Source: a bacterium (lineage in GTDB: Bacteria > Zhuqueibacterota > Zhuqueibacteria > Residuimicrobiales > Residuimicrobiaceae). From it: a DNA stretch of 64,000 bases. The translations under genes and the position numbers were made by a program. Every line of letters starts with the position of its first letter. Within the stretch, counting starts at the first letter, position 1. Shown here piece by piece: positions 43,634 to 52,536 of the stretch. The DNA is taken from NCBI GenBank assembly GCA_029554865.1, contig JAKPUX010000056.1:83907-147906 (forward strand). The letters run 5' to 3'. The notes beneath the pieces are model-generated. The model had not been told where the DNA came from, made no database searches, and saw only the letters and a list, made by a program, of their open reading frames with translations.

Positions 43634-45814
43634 ATGATGCGAACTGCACGTACACTACTACTCCTGGCCGCCTTCAGCCTCGCCTGGTGCGCGGAGGCCG
43701 ATGCCGGCCGGATCTACCGGGTTCAGAACCCGGCCGAAATCACATCCGCGATGACCACCGCTCAGCCCGGAGACACCCTGCTCATGGTCCGGGGGGTGTG
43801 GAACAACACCGCCATTGTTTTCAAGGGCAGCGGGCAGGAGGGCCGGCCGATCGTCCTCGCGGCTGAGACGCCGGGTGCGGTCGTTCTCAACGGCACCTCC
43901 ACCCTGCGCATCTCCGGCTCATGGCTGGTCGTCGACGGCCTGCGCTTCGTCGGGGGCTACAGCCCTTCCGGCGCGGTGATCGAATTCCGCTCGGGTGCTC
44001 CGGCCTACCATTCGCGCCTCACCAACACCAGCATCGTCGATTACAATCCCGCCTCCAGATCGAACGATTACAAATGGGTTTCCCTCTACGGAACCCACAA
44101 CCGGGTGGACCACTGCTATTTCGCCGGCAAAAACCACATGGGGACGACCCTGGTGGTCTGGTTTCCCACCCATCCCCATTATCACCTCATCGACCTCAAC
44201 TGGTTCGGCTACCGTCCCCCCCTCGGGGAGAACGGCGGCGAGACCATCCGCATCGGCACCAGCGACTGGTCCATGGAGAACTCGCGCACCACGGTCGAAT
44301 ACAACTATTTCGAACATTGCAACGGTGAGATCGAGATCATCTCCAACAAGAGCTGCGAGAACGTTTACCGATATAATACCTTCGTCGAATGCGAGGGAGC
44401 GCTCACCCTGCGCCATGGCAACCGCTGCATGGTGGAGGGCAATTTCTTCCTCGGCAACCGCAACAGCGAGGCAGGCGGCGTGCGGGTGATCGGTGAGGAG
44501 CACACCATCTTCAACAACTACTTTTCCGGGCTTTGGGGAAGCAGCATGAAATCAGCCCTGCCGATTATGAACGGCGTGCCCGACAGCCCCCTCGACCGCT
44601 ACTTCCAGGTCAAGAAGGCGGTCGTGGCTTTCAATACCTTCGTCGACTGCCGCTATCCCTTCATCCTCGGCTCCGGCAGCGACAGCGAGCGCACCCTGCC
44701 CCCGCAGGATTGCATCATCGCCAATAATGTCGTCCAGGGCGGAACCAGGCTGGTCACGCAGGAAGACGCCCCCGTTAACCTCCTCTGGGAGGGCAATATC
44801 ATGCACGGGAGTTCCCTGGGCATCCCCCAGCCGGATGGCATCCTCCTTGCCGATCCCCGCCTCTTTCAGGCCACCGACGGCCTCTGGCGCCCCGACAGCA
44901 CCAGCCCCCTGCGCAGTGCTGCAACTGGCAGCTATCCCTTCATCACTGCGGACATGGACGGACAAGTGCGCATCGCCCCTCTGGACGCCGGGGCTGATCA
45001 GATATCGGCGGAGCTGGTGCAGCGCCGTCCCTTGACCCCCGCCGATGTCATGCCGGCCTGGATGAAAAATCCTGCCCCGGTAGTGCTGACCCTGCTCAGA
45101 AACGGCTCCGGCCGGGTGAGCGTTGATCCCGCGGGGGGCGTTTATCCGCCCGGTACGCGAGTGACGGTAACCGCGGTGCCGGATCCCGGCTGGCGCTTCG
45201 AGCGCTGGGAGGGCGATCCGGGCGGCAGCAGCAATCCCCTGATGGTCACACTCGACCAGGATCTTCTGCTGCGCGCCCTCTTCGTGACCGACGCTCCTCT
45301 CCGTTTCAAGCTCGATGTCTTTGTCTTTTCCTCCGGCGGCAAGGTCGCGCTCGATCCCCCGGGTGGAAGCTATCCCGCAGGGACGGTGGTCCGGATGACC
45401 GCCCTGCCAGATAGCGGCTGGAGCTTTGACCGCTGGGAGGGGGCCCTCATCGGCCGCAACAATCCCGACAGCCTCAGCATGGACAGCGATAAAATGGTTC
45501 TTGCGGTCTTCGCCCGGGCCAGCTTCGTCGATACTGCGACGAAAGTGCCAGTGGATTTCAGCCTGGCGCAGAACTATCCCAATCCCTTTAATGGACGGAC
45601 GCGAATCCAGTTCACACTTACCAGCCCCGGGCCGGTCGAACTGAAAATATTCAACAGCGCCGGTGGCGAGGCGGCCACCCTCGTGAAAGGATTTCTCACT
45701 GCCGGAACCCACCGGATCGCGTTCGAGGCTAACGGGCTGCCGGCCGGCATCTATTTTTGCCGGCTGGTTTCCGGAACCCTAACTGCGGTGAACAAAATGG
45801 TGATCATCAACTAG
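43634..45814 (+). CDS. Polysaccharide lyase family 6 (alginate lyase/chondroitinase B fold), secreted
   Basis: About 726 residues from the ATG pair at 43634/43637; no strong ribosome site is seen, and a TTG at 43604 lies inside the preceding hairpin. Signal peptide; PL6 parallel beta-helix (about 20-455) with the family pattern 'SLYGTHNRVDHCYFAGKN', the catalytic Lys in 'IEIISNKSCENVYRYNTF' and the catalytic Arg in 'GALTLRHGNRCMVEGNFFLG', followed by 'GGVRVIGEEHTIFNNYFSG'. Two InlB-type repeats (about 483-635) and the sorting module ('AQNYPNPFNGRTRIQFTL') follow. PL6 enzymes cleave alginate (or dermatan sulfate) by beta-elimination. With PL17, KdgF and the SDR downstream, alginate or another uronan is the likely substrate. 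Confidence 0.88.
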   Translation: MMRTARTLLLLAAFSLAWCAEADAGRIYRVQNPAEITSAMTTAQPGDTLLMVRGVWNNTAIVFKGSGQEGRPIVLAAETPGAVVLNGTSTLRISGSWLVVDGLRFVGGYSPSGAVIEFRSGAPAYHSRLTNTSIVDYNPASRSNDYKWVSLYGTHNRVDHCYFAGKNHMGTTLVVWFPTHPHYHLIDLNWFGYRPPLGENGGETIRIGTSDWSMENSRTTVEYNYFEHCNGEIEIISNKSCENVYRYNTFVECEGALTLRHGNRCMVEGNFFLGNRNSEAGGVRVIGEEHTIFNNYFSGLWGSSMKSALPIMNGVPDSPLDRYFQVKKAVVAFNTFVDCRYPFILGSGSDSERTLPPQDCIIANNVVQGGTRLVTQEDAPVNLLWEGNIMHGSSLGIPQPDGILLADPRLFQATDGLWRPDSTSPLRSAATGSYPFITADMDGQVRIAPLDAGADQISAELVQRRPLTPADVMPAWMKNPAPVVLTLLRNGSGRVSVDPAGGVYPPGTRVTVTAVPDPGWRFERWEGDPGGSSNPLMVTLDQDLLLRALFVTDAPLRFKLDVFVFSSGGKVALDPPGGSYPAGTVVRMTALPDSGWSFDRWEGALIGRNNPDSLSMDSDKMVLAVFARASFVDTATKVPVDFSLAQNYPNPFNGRTRIQFTLTSPGPVELKIFNSAGGEAATLVKGFLTAGTHRIAFEANGLPAGIYFCRLVSGTLTAVNKMVIIN

Positions 45815-45895
45815 CTGTTTCAGGCATGGATGGCCGCGCTGCATAAAACAGCATGTGCGCGCAGAGACTATACTTTATATCGGAGTATCCCTGAC

Positions 45896-47815
45896 TTGAA
45901 CTCATTTAACAGAGGTTTTTGTCGCTGCACCGGGCTGCTGTCGCTCATTGTGCTGCTCAATGCACCCCTTTGCCCTGCCTGGGAATCACAAATCGTCCAG
46001 GTCCACACGGGCAAGCTGGTCTATCGCGCGGACGAGGAGGGCAACCGCATCCCCGACTTTAGTCACGCCGGCTACAAGGGCGGCGGGGTACCCCTGCCGG
46101 AAATTCCGGTCGTCAAAACCATCTCGCCGATCGCGGGGGACAATACCGCGCATATCCAGAATGCCCTTTTCGAGGTGGGGCTTTTACCGCAGAATGAGGC
46201 AGGCTTCCGCGGCGCCCTGCTGCTGAGCGCCGGGAAATATGAAATCCGCGGCACCATCAAGCTGGGCTTCGACGGCGTCGTCCTGCGCGGGGCCGGGGAC
46301 GGCGAGGATCCGGCCACCAGCACGATTCTGTGGGCGACCGGCAACAGCCCGAACCAGCGCACGGTCCTCATAGCCGGGGGCGGGGGGACGACGCGCTGGC
46401 GCGACGAGGTCGCCAACACCCGCCGCGACATCACCTCCGACACCGTGCTGGTGGGCAGCCGCCGCTTTGACCTCAGCGATGCCTCGCCCTTTGCGGTGGG
46501 GGACAATATCATCATCTATCATCCCTGCACGGAGGACTGGCTGGCGGCCATCGATTATGGCGGCACCTGGTCTCAGGACCCGGGGGCAGAGCCCGGCGTC
46601 GATCTGCCCTGGGCGATCGGCAGCCAGAACATCGTCTACAACCGCCGCATCACCGGCGTCGCGGGCAGCACCATCACCATCGATGCCCCGCTCTTCGACC
46701 ACCTCATCCGCAAGCAGTCGCAGTCCTATATCTACAAGTATGCGCGCACAGGGCTGCGCAGCCGCATCGGCATTGAAAATCTGCGCATCGATATCGAGAC
46801 CAGGGGCGGTGTCGACGAGGCCCATGCCTGGACAGCCATCGACCTTTTCCAGATCGAGGACGCCTGGGTGCGCGAGTGCACCCTGCTCCATTTCGGCCAT
46901 TCGGGGGTGCGCACCAACACCGCCACCCGCATCACCATTGAAAACTGCCGCGCCCTCGATCCGGTCTCCACCATCGAGGGGGAACGCCGTTATAATTTCA
47001 ATGTCTACAATGCCTCACAGCTGGTGCTCTTTAAAAACTGCCACGCCACCAACGGCCGCCATCACTATGTCTCCAACGGCGCCAGCTGGACCTCGGGCTG
47101 TGTCTTTCTCGACTGCACCTCTTCCGGTGCCTGGACCAGCAGTGAAGGGCACCGGCAGTGGAGCACCGGGCTGCTCTGGGATAACGTCGTCGACCTCGAC
47201 GGCCCCCGCCCCGGCTACAATCCCCGCCTGCTCGGCCTCTACAATCGCGGCCATTACGGCACCAGCCACGGCTGGGGTGTGGCTCACAGTGTTGCCTGGA
47301 ACTGCGATGTCGCTGCCGGCGACCTGATCGTGCAGAAACCACCCACAGCGCAGAATTACGCCATCGGCTGCCAGGGCAAGAACATCACCGGTAAAAAGCC
47401 GCCGGCCCCCTTTGCCGAGCCGGAGGGCTATATCGAGGGCAGCAGCACCCCCGGCCTCGAGCCGCGCTCACTCTATGAGGCCCAGCTGGCGGAGCGGCTG
47501 GCCGCCACCCCGGTGGCGCTCGAGGGTTGGCTGTCGGGCGCCAAACAGCCCGCCTCCTGCGCTCTCGCCCAGAATTATCCCAATCCCTTCAACGGCGAGA
47601 CCAGGCTCGAATTCGCCCTGGACAGGCCGGGGCATATCACCCTCACCATCCAATCAGTGCGGGGTGAACAGATCGCCGCTCTGGCCGCGGGGCAGTTCCC
47701 GGCGGGAGTTCACTCGGTGACCTGGCTGGCCGGATCCCTGCCATCGGGCCTCTATTTCGCCCGGCTGACACACGAGGACAAAACGATTACTAAACGTATG
47801 TTATTGATTAAATAA
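45896..47815 (+). CDS. Secreted pectate-lyase-like beta-helix protein with sorting domain
   Basis: About 639 residues from a TTG at 45896 that gives a normal signal peptide (TGLLSLIVLLNAPLCPA) and has GGAG ten bases upstream; the ATG at 45830 would add 22 residues. The body is a right-handed beta-helix of the pectate-lyase superfamily: 'DNTAHIQNALFEVG', 'GALLLSAGKYEIRGTIKL', 'GVVLRGAGDGEDPATSTI', then rungs such as 'IGIENLRIDIE' and 'TRITIENCRALDPVST'. Such proteins include lyases and hydrolases acting on uronate polymers. The terminal sorting module is 'CALAQNYPNPFNGETRLEFAL'. Its stop is 12 bases before the SDR start. Confidence 0.78.
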   Translation: MNSFNRGFCRCTGLLSLIVLLNAPLCPAWESQIVQVHTGKLVYRADEEGNRIPDFSHAGYKGGGVPLPEIPVVKTISPIAGDNTAHIQNALFEVGLLPQNEAGFRGALLLSAGKYEIRGTIKLGFDGVVLRGAGDGEDPATSTILWATGNSPNQRTVLIAGGGGTTRWRDEVANTRRDITSDTVLVGSRRFDLSDASPFAVGDNIIIYHPCTEDWLAAIDYGGTWSQDPGAEPGVDLPWAIGSQNIVYNRRITGVAGSTITIDAPLFDHLIRKQSQSYIYKYARTGLRSRIGIENLRIDIETRGGVDEAHAWTAIDLFQIEDAWVRECTLLHFGHSGVRTNTATRITIENCRALDPVSTIEGERRYNFNVYNASQLVLFKNCHATNGRHHYVSNGASWTSGCVFLDCTSSGAWTSSEGHRQWSTGLLWDNVVDLDGPRPGYNPRLLGLYNRGHYGTSHGWGVAHSVAWNCDVAAGDLIVQKPPTAQNYAIGCQGKNITGKKPPAPFAEPEGYIEGSSTPGLEPRSLYEAQLAERLAATPVALEGWLSGAKQPASCALAQNYPNPFNGETRLEFALDRPGHITLTIQSVRGEQIAALAAGQFPAGVHSVTWLAGSLPSGLYFARLTHEDKTITKRMLLIK

Positions 47816-47827
47816 AAGGAGTGAATC

Positions 47828-48589
47828 ATGGAGATATCATTGCAAGGCAAGGTCGCCATCATCACCGGCAGCATCCAGGGCATCGGCCGGGCTACCGCAG
47901 AGATGCTGGCGGCTAATGGGGCCGCGGTGGTCCTCAACAATCATGAAAATCCCACCCAGCTCGAAGAGGTCGTCGCGGGGATCCGCGCGAAAGGCGGCCG
48001 GGCGCAGGGCATAATCGCCGATGTAACCAAACGGGAAGAGGCGCAAAAACTGGTCGATGCCGCCCTCGCCCTGGGAAGAATCGATATTCTCATCAATAAC
48101 GCCGGCGGGCTGGTCAAACGGGTGCCGGTGGCCGAGTTCGATGAGGCCCATTACCAGACCGTCTTCGATGTCAACGTCCGCACCGCCTTTCTGATGTCCC
48201 ATCTTGTCCTGCCGCAAATGAAGGCACAAAAGAGCGGCAAAATCATCCACTTCTCCTCTCAGGCGGCCCATGACGGCGGCGGCCCTGGCGCAGCGGCCTA
48301 CGCCGCCTCCAAGGGGGCGATCTGGACCTTCACCAAGGGGCTGGCCAAGGAGGTGGCCTCCCTCGGCATCACCGTCAATGCGGTTTCGCCCGGTTTTATC
48401 GCCCAGACCGCCTTCCATAACACCTTCACTTCGAAGGAGGCCCAGGAACGCATGCCCTCGCTCATCCCGCTCGGGCGCGTCGGCACGGCGGAGGATGTCG
48501 CCAAAGTGGTCTTCTTTCTCGCCTCCCCCCTCTCCGACTATCTGACCGGCCAGTCCATCGAAGTCAACGGCGGGCTCTATATGCCCTGA
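47828..48589 (+). CDS. SDR oxidoreductase, probable uronate (DEH) reductase
   Basis: 253 residues, the classical SDR length. Cofactor motif 'ITGSIQGIGRATAEML', 'NNAGG', the catalytic Ser in 'IHFSSQAAHDGGG' and Tyr-x3-Lys in 'AAYAASKGAIWTF' are all present; the terminal 'GQSIEVNGGLYMP' is typical. In alginate-degrading bacteria an SDR of this kind reduces 4-deoxy-L-erythro-5-hexoseulose uronate (DEH) to 2-keto-3-deoxygluconate. Placement between lyase genes and the transporter and KdgF genes supports that role, although a KduD-like or unrelated dehydrogenase function cannot be excluded. It is cytoplasmic. An AAAGGAG site precedes the ATG. Confidence 0.82.
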   Translation: MEISLQGKVAIITGSIQGIGRATAEMLAANGAAVVLNNHENPTQLEEVVAGIRAKGGRAQGIIADVTKREEAQKLVDAALALGRIDILINNAGGLVKRVPVAEFDEAHYQTVFDVNVRTAFLMSHLVLPQMKAQKSGKIIHFSSQAAHDGGGPGAAAYAASKGAIWTFTKGLAKEVASLGITVNAVSPGFIAQTAFHNTFTSKEAQERMPSLIPLGRVGTAEDVAKVVFFLASPLSDYLTGQSIEVNGGLYMP

Positions 48590-48635
48590 AACAACCGTCT
48601 AACTCTGAACTGCTAACTGTCCTGAGAGGAAATAC

Positions 48636-50819
48636 ATGCGCCTTACCGCTCACATCATCATCGCAGCCCTGCTCATTTGCAGTGTCGTTCTCACCGCAGG
48701 AGAGCATCCCAGCCTCGTCATCACCGTCGGGGAGGCGGCGGCGATCAGGGAAGATATGGGCAAATATCCCCTCTTCGTCCGCTCTTTTGAAGCCATGAAA
48801 GCGCGGGTGGAGACCGCCCTGAACCGGCCCATCGAGGTTCCGCCCCCCGGCGAGGGCGGCGGCTATGAACACGAACGCCACAAGCAGAATTATCGCGAGA
48901 TGCAGGAGGCGGGGATTTATTTCACCATCACCGGCGACAAACGGGCGGCCGGCTTCATCCGGGACATGCTGCTCAAATATGCCGACCTCTATCCCAACCT
49001 GGGACGTCACCCCCAGGCTAAAGACCAGGCCCCGGGCAAGCTCTTCCACCAGATGCTCAACGAAACCCTCTGGCTCACCAATGCCGCCATGGCCTATGAT
49101 TGCGTCCATGACCAGCTGACCCCGGCCGTCCGGGCCGGGATCGAAAAAAATCTCTTCCGCCCAATGATCGCCTGGTTCACCAACGAAAACCGCAAGGAAT
49201 TCAATCGCATCCATAATCATGGCACCTGGACAGTCTGTTCAATCGGCCTCATCGGCTATGTACTTGGCGACCGGGAACTGGTTGAGATGGCCCTTTACGG
49301 CACGGACAAGGACGGTCAGGGCGGCTTTCTCAAGCAGCTCGATCTACTCTTCTCGCCCGACGGCTATTACATGGAGGGGCCCTATTACGCCCGCTACGCC
49401 CTGCAGCCCTTTTTCATCTTCGCCGAGGCGATCGAACGCAACCAGCCCGAATTAAAGATCTACGAGCATCGCGGCCAAATCCTTAAAAAAGCCTGGTACT
49501 CGGCTGTGCAGACCACCTTCCCGAACGGGATCTTTCCACCCATCAACGACGCCTCGCGCACCATGGATATCCGCGACAGCGGCATGATTCTCACCAACAG
49601 CCTCGCTTATGCCCGTTACGGCGCCGATCCGCAACTGCTCCCGGTCGCCCAAATTCAGCAGGAGGTGCCGGTGAGCGACGCTGGACTCATCCTGGCCCGC
49701 GCCTTCGCCAGGGCCGGCGAAGTGCCCGGCATGACCTGGCCGAGCATCGAATTCACCGATGGCTGGGACGGCAGGCAGGGCGGCCTCGGCATCCTGCGCT
49801 CCGGTGAGGGCCGGGAGCAATCCATGCTGTTGATGAAGTACGGTGTCCACGGCGAAGGCCACGGCCACTTTGACAAGCTGCAGTTTATTTTTTACGATCA
49901 GGGCCGCGAGGTCATCCCCGATTACGGTTTTTGCCGCTGGATTAACATCGAACCCAAGATGGGCGGCCGCTATCTACCCGAGAACAAATCCTGGGCCATG
50001 CAGACCATCGCCCATAATACCGTGACCGTCGACCGAAAGTGCCAGAATGACGGCAGCCGCAAAGAGGCGGATGAGATGTCGGGGCAGCGCCATTTCTTTG
50101 AAACCGGCGATCCGCGCGTGCAGGTGATGAGCGCGCGGGCGGAAGGCTACTATCCCGGGGTGAGCATGCAGCGCACGATGCTGCTGGTGCGGGACGAACG
50201 GCTCCCCTATCCGGTTGTCGTCGATCTCTTCCGGGTGGTCAGCGACCGGGTGCACTGCTATGACTATCCGATTCATTACCGCGGCCAGCTCATCGCCGCT
50301 GATTTCAACTATCAGGCCTTTGGCAGCGAACAGCAGCCACTCGGCACCGAAGCCGGCTACCAGCACATCTGGCGGGAGGCCTCCGCCGCCGTCGCCGGCC
50401 CGTTGCGGCTCACCTGGCTGGACGGCAACCGCTACTACACCCTGCTCACAGCCGGGGCCGAGGCGGGCGAGTTTTTCTTCGGCCGCAGCGGCGCCAGTGA
50501 TCCCTCCTTCAATCTGATCTCTGAACCGATCTTCATCCTGCGCAAAGAGGGGCAGAACTATCTCTTTGCCTCAGTGATCGAGCCTCACGGCTGGTTCAGC
50601 GAGGCGCACGAACAGTCGCGCGACGCCCGCGGCCGCCTCACCACTGTGAAAGTGATCGGCCATGATGAAACCGGCTCGGTGGTCGAGGTCGAAGGCGCCA
50701 ACAATCTGCGCTGGCGGATCATGGTCAGCAACGGCCCCGCCTCTTCCACGGCCGTCCACACTATGAACCTGAACGGGACCAGCTTCTCCTGGACCGGCAA
50801 CTACCGGTTCGAGTTTTAA
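48636..50819 (+). CDS. Oligoalginate lyase, polysaccharide lyase family 17
   Basis: 727 residues. Signal peptide (IIIAALLICSVVLTAG); an N-terminal alpha-toroid with 'LNETLWLTNAAMAYD', the catalytic Asn-His in 'FNRIHNHGTWTVCSIG' and Tyr residues in 'DGYYMEGPYYARYALQPF'; and a C-terminal heparinase II/III-like beta-sheet domain starting near 'LLMKYGVHGEGHGHFDKLQF'. This is the PL17 arrangement, whose exolytic members convert alginate oligomers to unsaturated monouronates, the substrate of KdgF. Activity is likely periplasmic because no sorting module is present. The gene is followed by the transporter gene after 51 bases. Confidence 0.88.
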   Translation: MRLTAHIIIAALLICSVVLTAGEHPSLVITVGEAAAIREDMGKYPLFVRSFEAMKARVETALNRPIEVPPPGEGGGYEHERHKQNYREMQEAGIYFTITGDKRAAGFIRDMLLKYADLYPNLGRHPQAKDQAPGKLFHQMLNETLWLTNAAMAYDCVHDQLTPAVRAGIEKNLFRPMIAWFTNENRKEFNRIHNHGTWTVCSIGLIGYVLGDRELVEMALYGTDKDGQGGFLKQLDLLFSPDGYYMEGPYYARYALQPFFIFAEAIERNQPELKIYEHRGQILKKAWYSAVQTTFPNGIFPPINDASRTMDIRDSGMILTNSLAYARYGADPQLLPVAQIQQEVPVSDAGLILARAFARAGEVPGMTWPSIEFTDGWDGRQGGLGILRSGEGREQSMLLMKYGVHGEGHGHFDKLQFIFYDQGREVIPDYGFCRWINIEPKMGGRYLPENKSWAMQTIAHNTVTVDRKCQNDGSRKEADEMSGQRHFFETGDPRVQVMSARAEGYYPGVSMQRTMLLVRDERLPYPVVVDLFRVVSDRVHCYDYPIHYRGQLIAADFNYQAFGSEQQPLGTEAGYQHIWREASAAVAGPLRLTWLDGNRYYTLLTAGAEAGEFFFGRSGASDPSFNLISEPIFILRKEGQNYLFASVIEPHGWFSEAHEQSRDARGRLTTVKVIGHDETGSVVEVEGANNLRWRIMVSNGPASSTAVHTMNLNGTSFSWTGNYRFEF

Positions 50820-50870
50820 TTACCCCGCATCCGAAACGGCCAGGAATGGCAAAATGGAGAACCGCATAGT

Positions 50871-52148
50871 ATGAAAAAGATCAATGGACTGCGCTGGTGG
50901 ATCATCGCCCTGGTGGCCCTGGCGACGGTGATCAACTACATCGATCGCTCCGCCCTGGCCATCATGTGGCCGGACATCAACAAGGATATCGGCCTGGGCA
51001 AGGAGCAGTACGCCATGATCATGACCATGTTCATGATCGCCTATGCCATCAGCCAGACCCTCTCGGGCAAGCTCTATGACTGGATCGGCACCCGCATGGG
51101 ATTCGTCATCTCCATCGTCGTATGGTCCCTTTCGGCGGCCCTGCACGCCGTGGCGCGCGGAGCGGCCAGCTTCAGCTTTTTCCGCTTCATGCTCGGGCTG
51201 GGGGAGGCGGGCAACTGGCCTGGGGCCACCAAATCCAATGCCGAATGGTTTCCCATTCACGAGCGCGCCTTCGCCCAGGGCATCTTCAACGCCGGGGCCT
51301 CCATCGGTTCGATCATCTCACCGCCACTGATCGCGGTGCTCTATCTGCTCATCGGCTGGAAGTTGACCTTTGTGGTCATCGGCGGACTGGGGCTGCTCTG
51401 GATCATCCCCTGGCTCTTCGTCAACCGCGCCCTGCCCGGGAAACATCCCTGGCTGACCGAAGAGGAGAAGGCCTACATCCTCGAGGGGCAAAAAACTGTG
51501 GAGAGCGGAAAGGCGGACCACCCGGAGCGCGCCCTCAGCTGGGGGGAGATGCTCAAATACCGGCAATCCTGGTCGGTCATCGTCTCCCGTTTTCTCCTCG
51601 ATCCCATCTGGTGGCTCTTTGTCATCTGGCTGCCGATCTACCTCAATGACCGCTTCCAGTTCGACATCAAGCAGATCGGCCTCTCCGCCTGGGTGCCCTA
51701 TGTTGGCGCCGCAACCGGCAGCCTCTTCGGGGGCTGGCTCTCCGGCTTTCTCATCCACAAGGGATGGAATATCGATCGCGCCCGCAAGGGGACCATCCTC
51801 CTTGGCGGTCTCTTCATGCTCCCCTGCCTGGTCTTCGCCGCCTATGCGAGCACTCCCGTGGCCGCCATCCTGCTCATCGCGCTCATCCTCTTCGGCTTTC
51901 AGATCTCGATCAATAACATCCAGACCCTGCCAAGCGACTTTTTTTCCGGTAAGACCGTCGGCTCCCTGGCCGGACTCGGCGGCACCAGCGCCGCCCTGGG
52001 GACCATCATCGTCACCAATCTGGTGCCGATCCTCTCCAGGGCCGGCTATACCCCGGTTTTCCTCACCGGCGCCCTGCTCGTCCCCCTCTCCATCATCGCG
52101 GTACTGCTGCTCGGCGGCCGCATCCGCAGGGTTGATCTGCCTTCATGA
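50871..52148 (+). CDS. MFS transporter, anion:cation symporter (hexuronate) type
   Basis: 425 residues with 12 predicted membrane helices. Features of the ACS/ExuT group are seen: 'LATVINYIDRSALAIMWPDI' in helix 1, the loop motif 'GKLYDWIGTRMGF' between helices 2 and 3, 'FFRFMLGLGEAGNWPGATKSNAEWF' region (seen as 'GLGEAGNWPGA') and 'FNAGASIGSIISPPLIA'. This family brings hexuronates and unsaturated uronates across the inner membrane with protons. In this locus it would import the monomer produced by PL17. It is directly upstream of kdgF. Confidence 0.88.
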   Translation: MKKINGLRWWIIALVALATVINYIDRSALAIMWPDINKDIGLGKEQYAMIMTMFMIAYAISQTLSGKLYDWIGTRMGFVISIVVWSLSAALHAVARGAASFSFFRFMLGLGEAGNWPGATKSNAEWFPIHERAFAQGIFNAGASIGSIISPPLIAVLYLLIGWKLTFVVIGGLGLLWIIPWLFVNRALPGKHPWLTEEEKAYILEGQKTVESGKADHPERALSWGEMLKYRQSWSVIVSRFLLDPIWWLFVIWLPIYLNDRFQFDIKQIGLSAWVPYVGAATGSLFGGWLSGFLIHKGWNIDRARKGTILLGGLFMLPCLVFAAYASTPVAAILLIALILFGFQISINNIQTLPSDFFSGKTVGSLAGLGGTSAALGTIIVTNLVPILSRAGYTPVFLTGALLVPLSIIAVLLLGGRIRRVDLPS

Positions 52149-52206
52149 AGATGACGGCCGGGATGCCGGCCTTTGATCGCGAATTCGAACTCACGAAAGA
52201 GATGCC

Positions 52207-52536
52207 ATGAAAAACTATATCCACAGCCATGAAGCGGTGATCGAGGAGGTCTCTCCCGGCATCCGCCGCCAGATTCTCGGTTATGACACCAACCTGATGC
52301 TGGTGCGGGTGCAGTTCGCCGCCGACGCTGTCTCAGCAGCCCACAGCCATCCGCATCAGCAGGTCACCTATGTCGAAAAGGGGGTCTTCGAAGTGACCAT
52401 CGGTGATGAAAAACAGCTGCTGCGCCGGGGGGACTGTTTCATATTGCCCTCGGGCATTCAACACGGGGCGAGGTGCCTGGAGGAGGGTGTGCTCATCGAT
52501 ACATTTTCACCGGCACGTGAGGATTTTCTCAAATGA
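52207..52536 (+). CDS. kdgF: KdgF-type cupin, unsaturated monouronate ring-opening protein
   Basis: 109 residues, a single small cupin. The metal ligands are in the two cupin motifs 'SHPHQQVTYVEKGVFEVTIG' (two His, with Gln and a later acidic residue) and 'RRGDCFILPSGIQHGARC' (His). KdgF proteins convert 4,5-unsaturated monouronates from alginate or pectin into the linear ketonised form (DEH or DKI), making the spontaneous step fast. The place after the hexuronate transporter gene and next to lyase genes fits. The stop overlaps the start of the triple-fusion gene (ATGA), so both are translated together. Other cupins of this size exist, so the name rests partly on context. Confidence 0.82.
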   Translation: MKNYIHSHEAVIEEVSPGIRRQILGYDTNLMLVRVQFAADAVSAAHSHPHQQVTYVEKGVFEVTIGDEKQLLRRGDCFILPSGIQHGARCLEEGVLIDTFSPAREDFLK

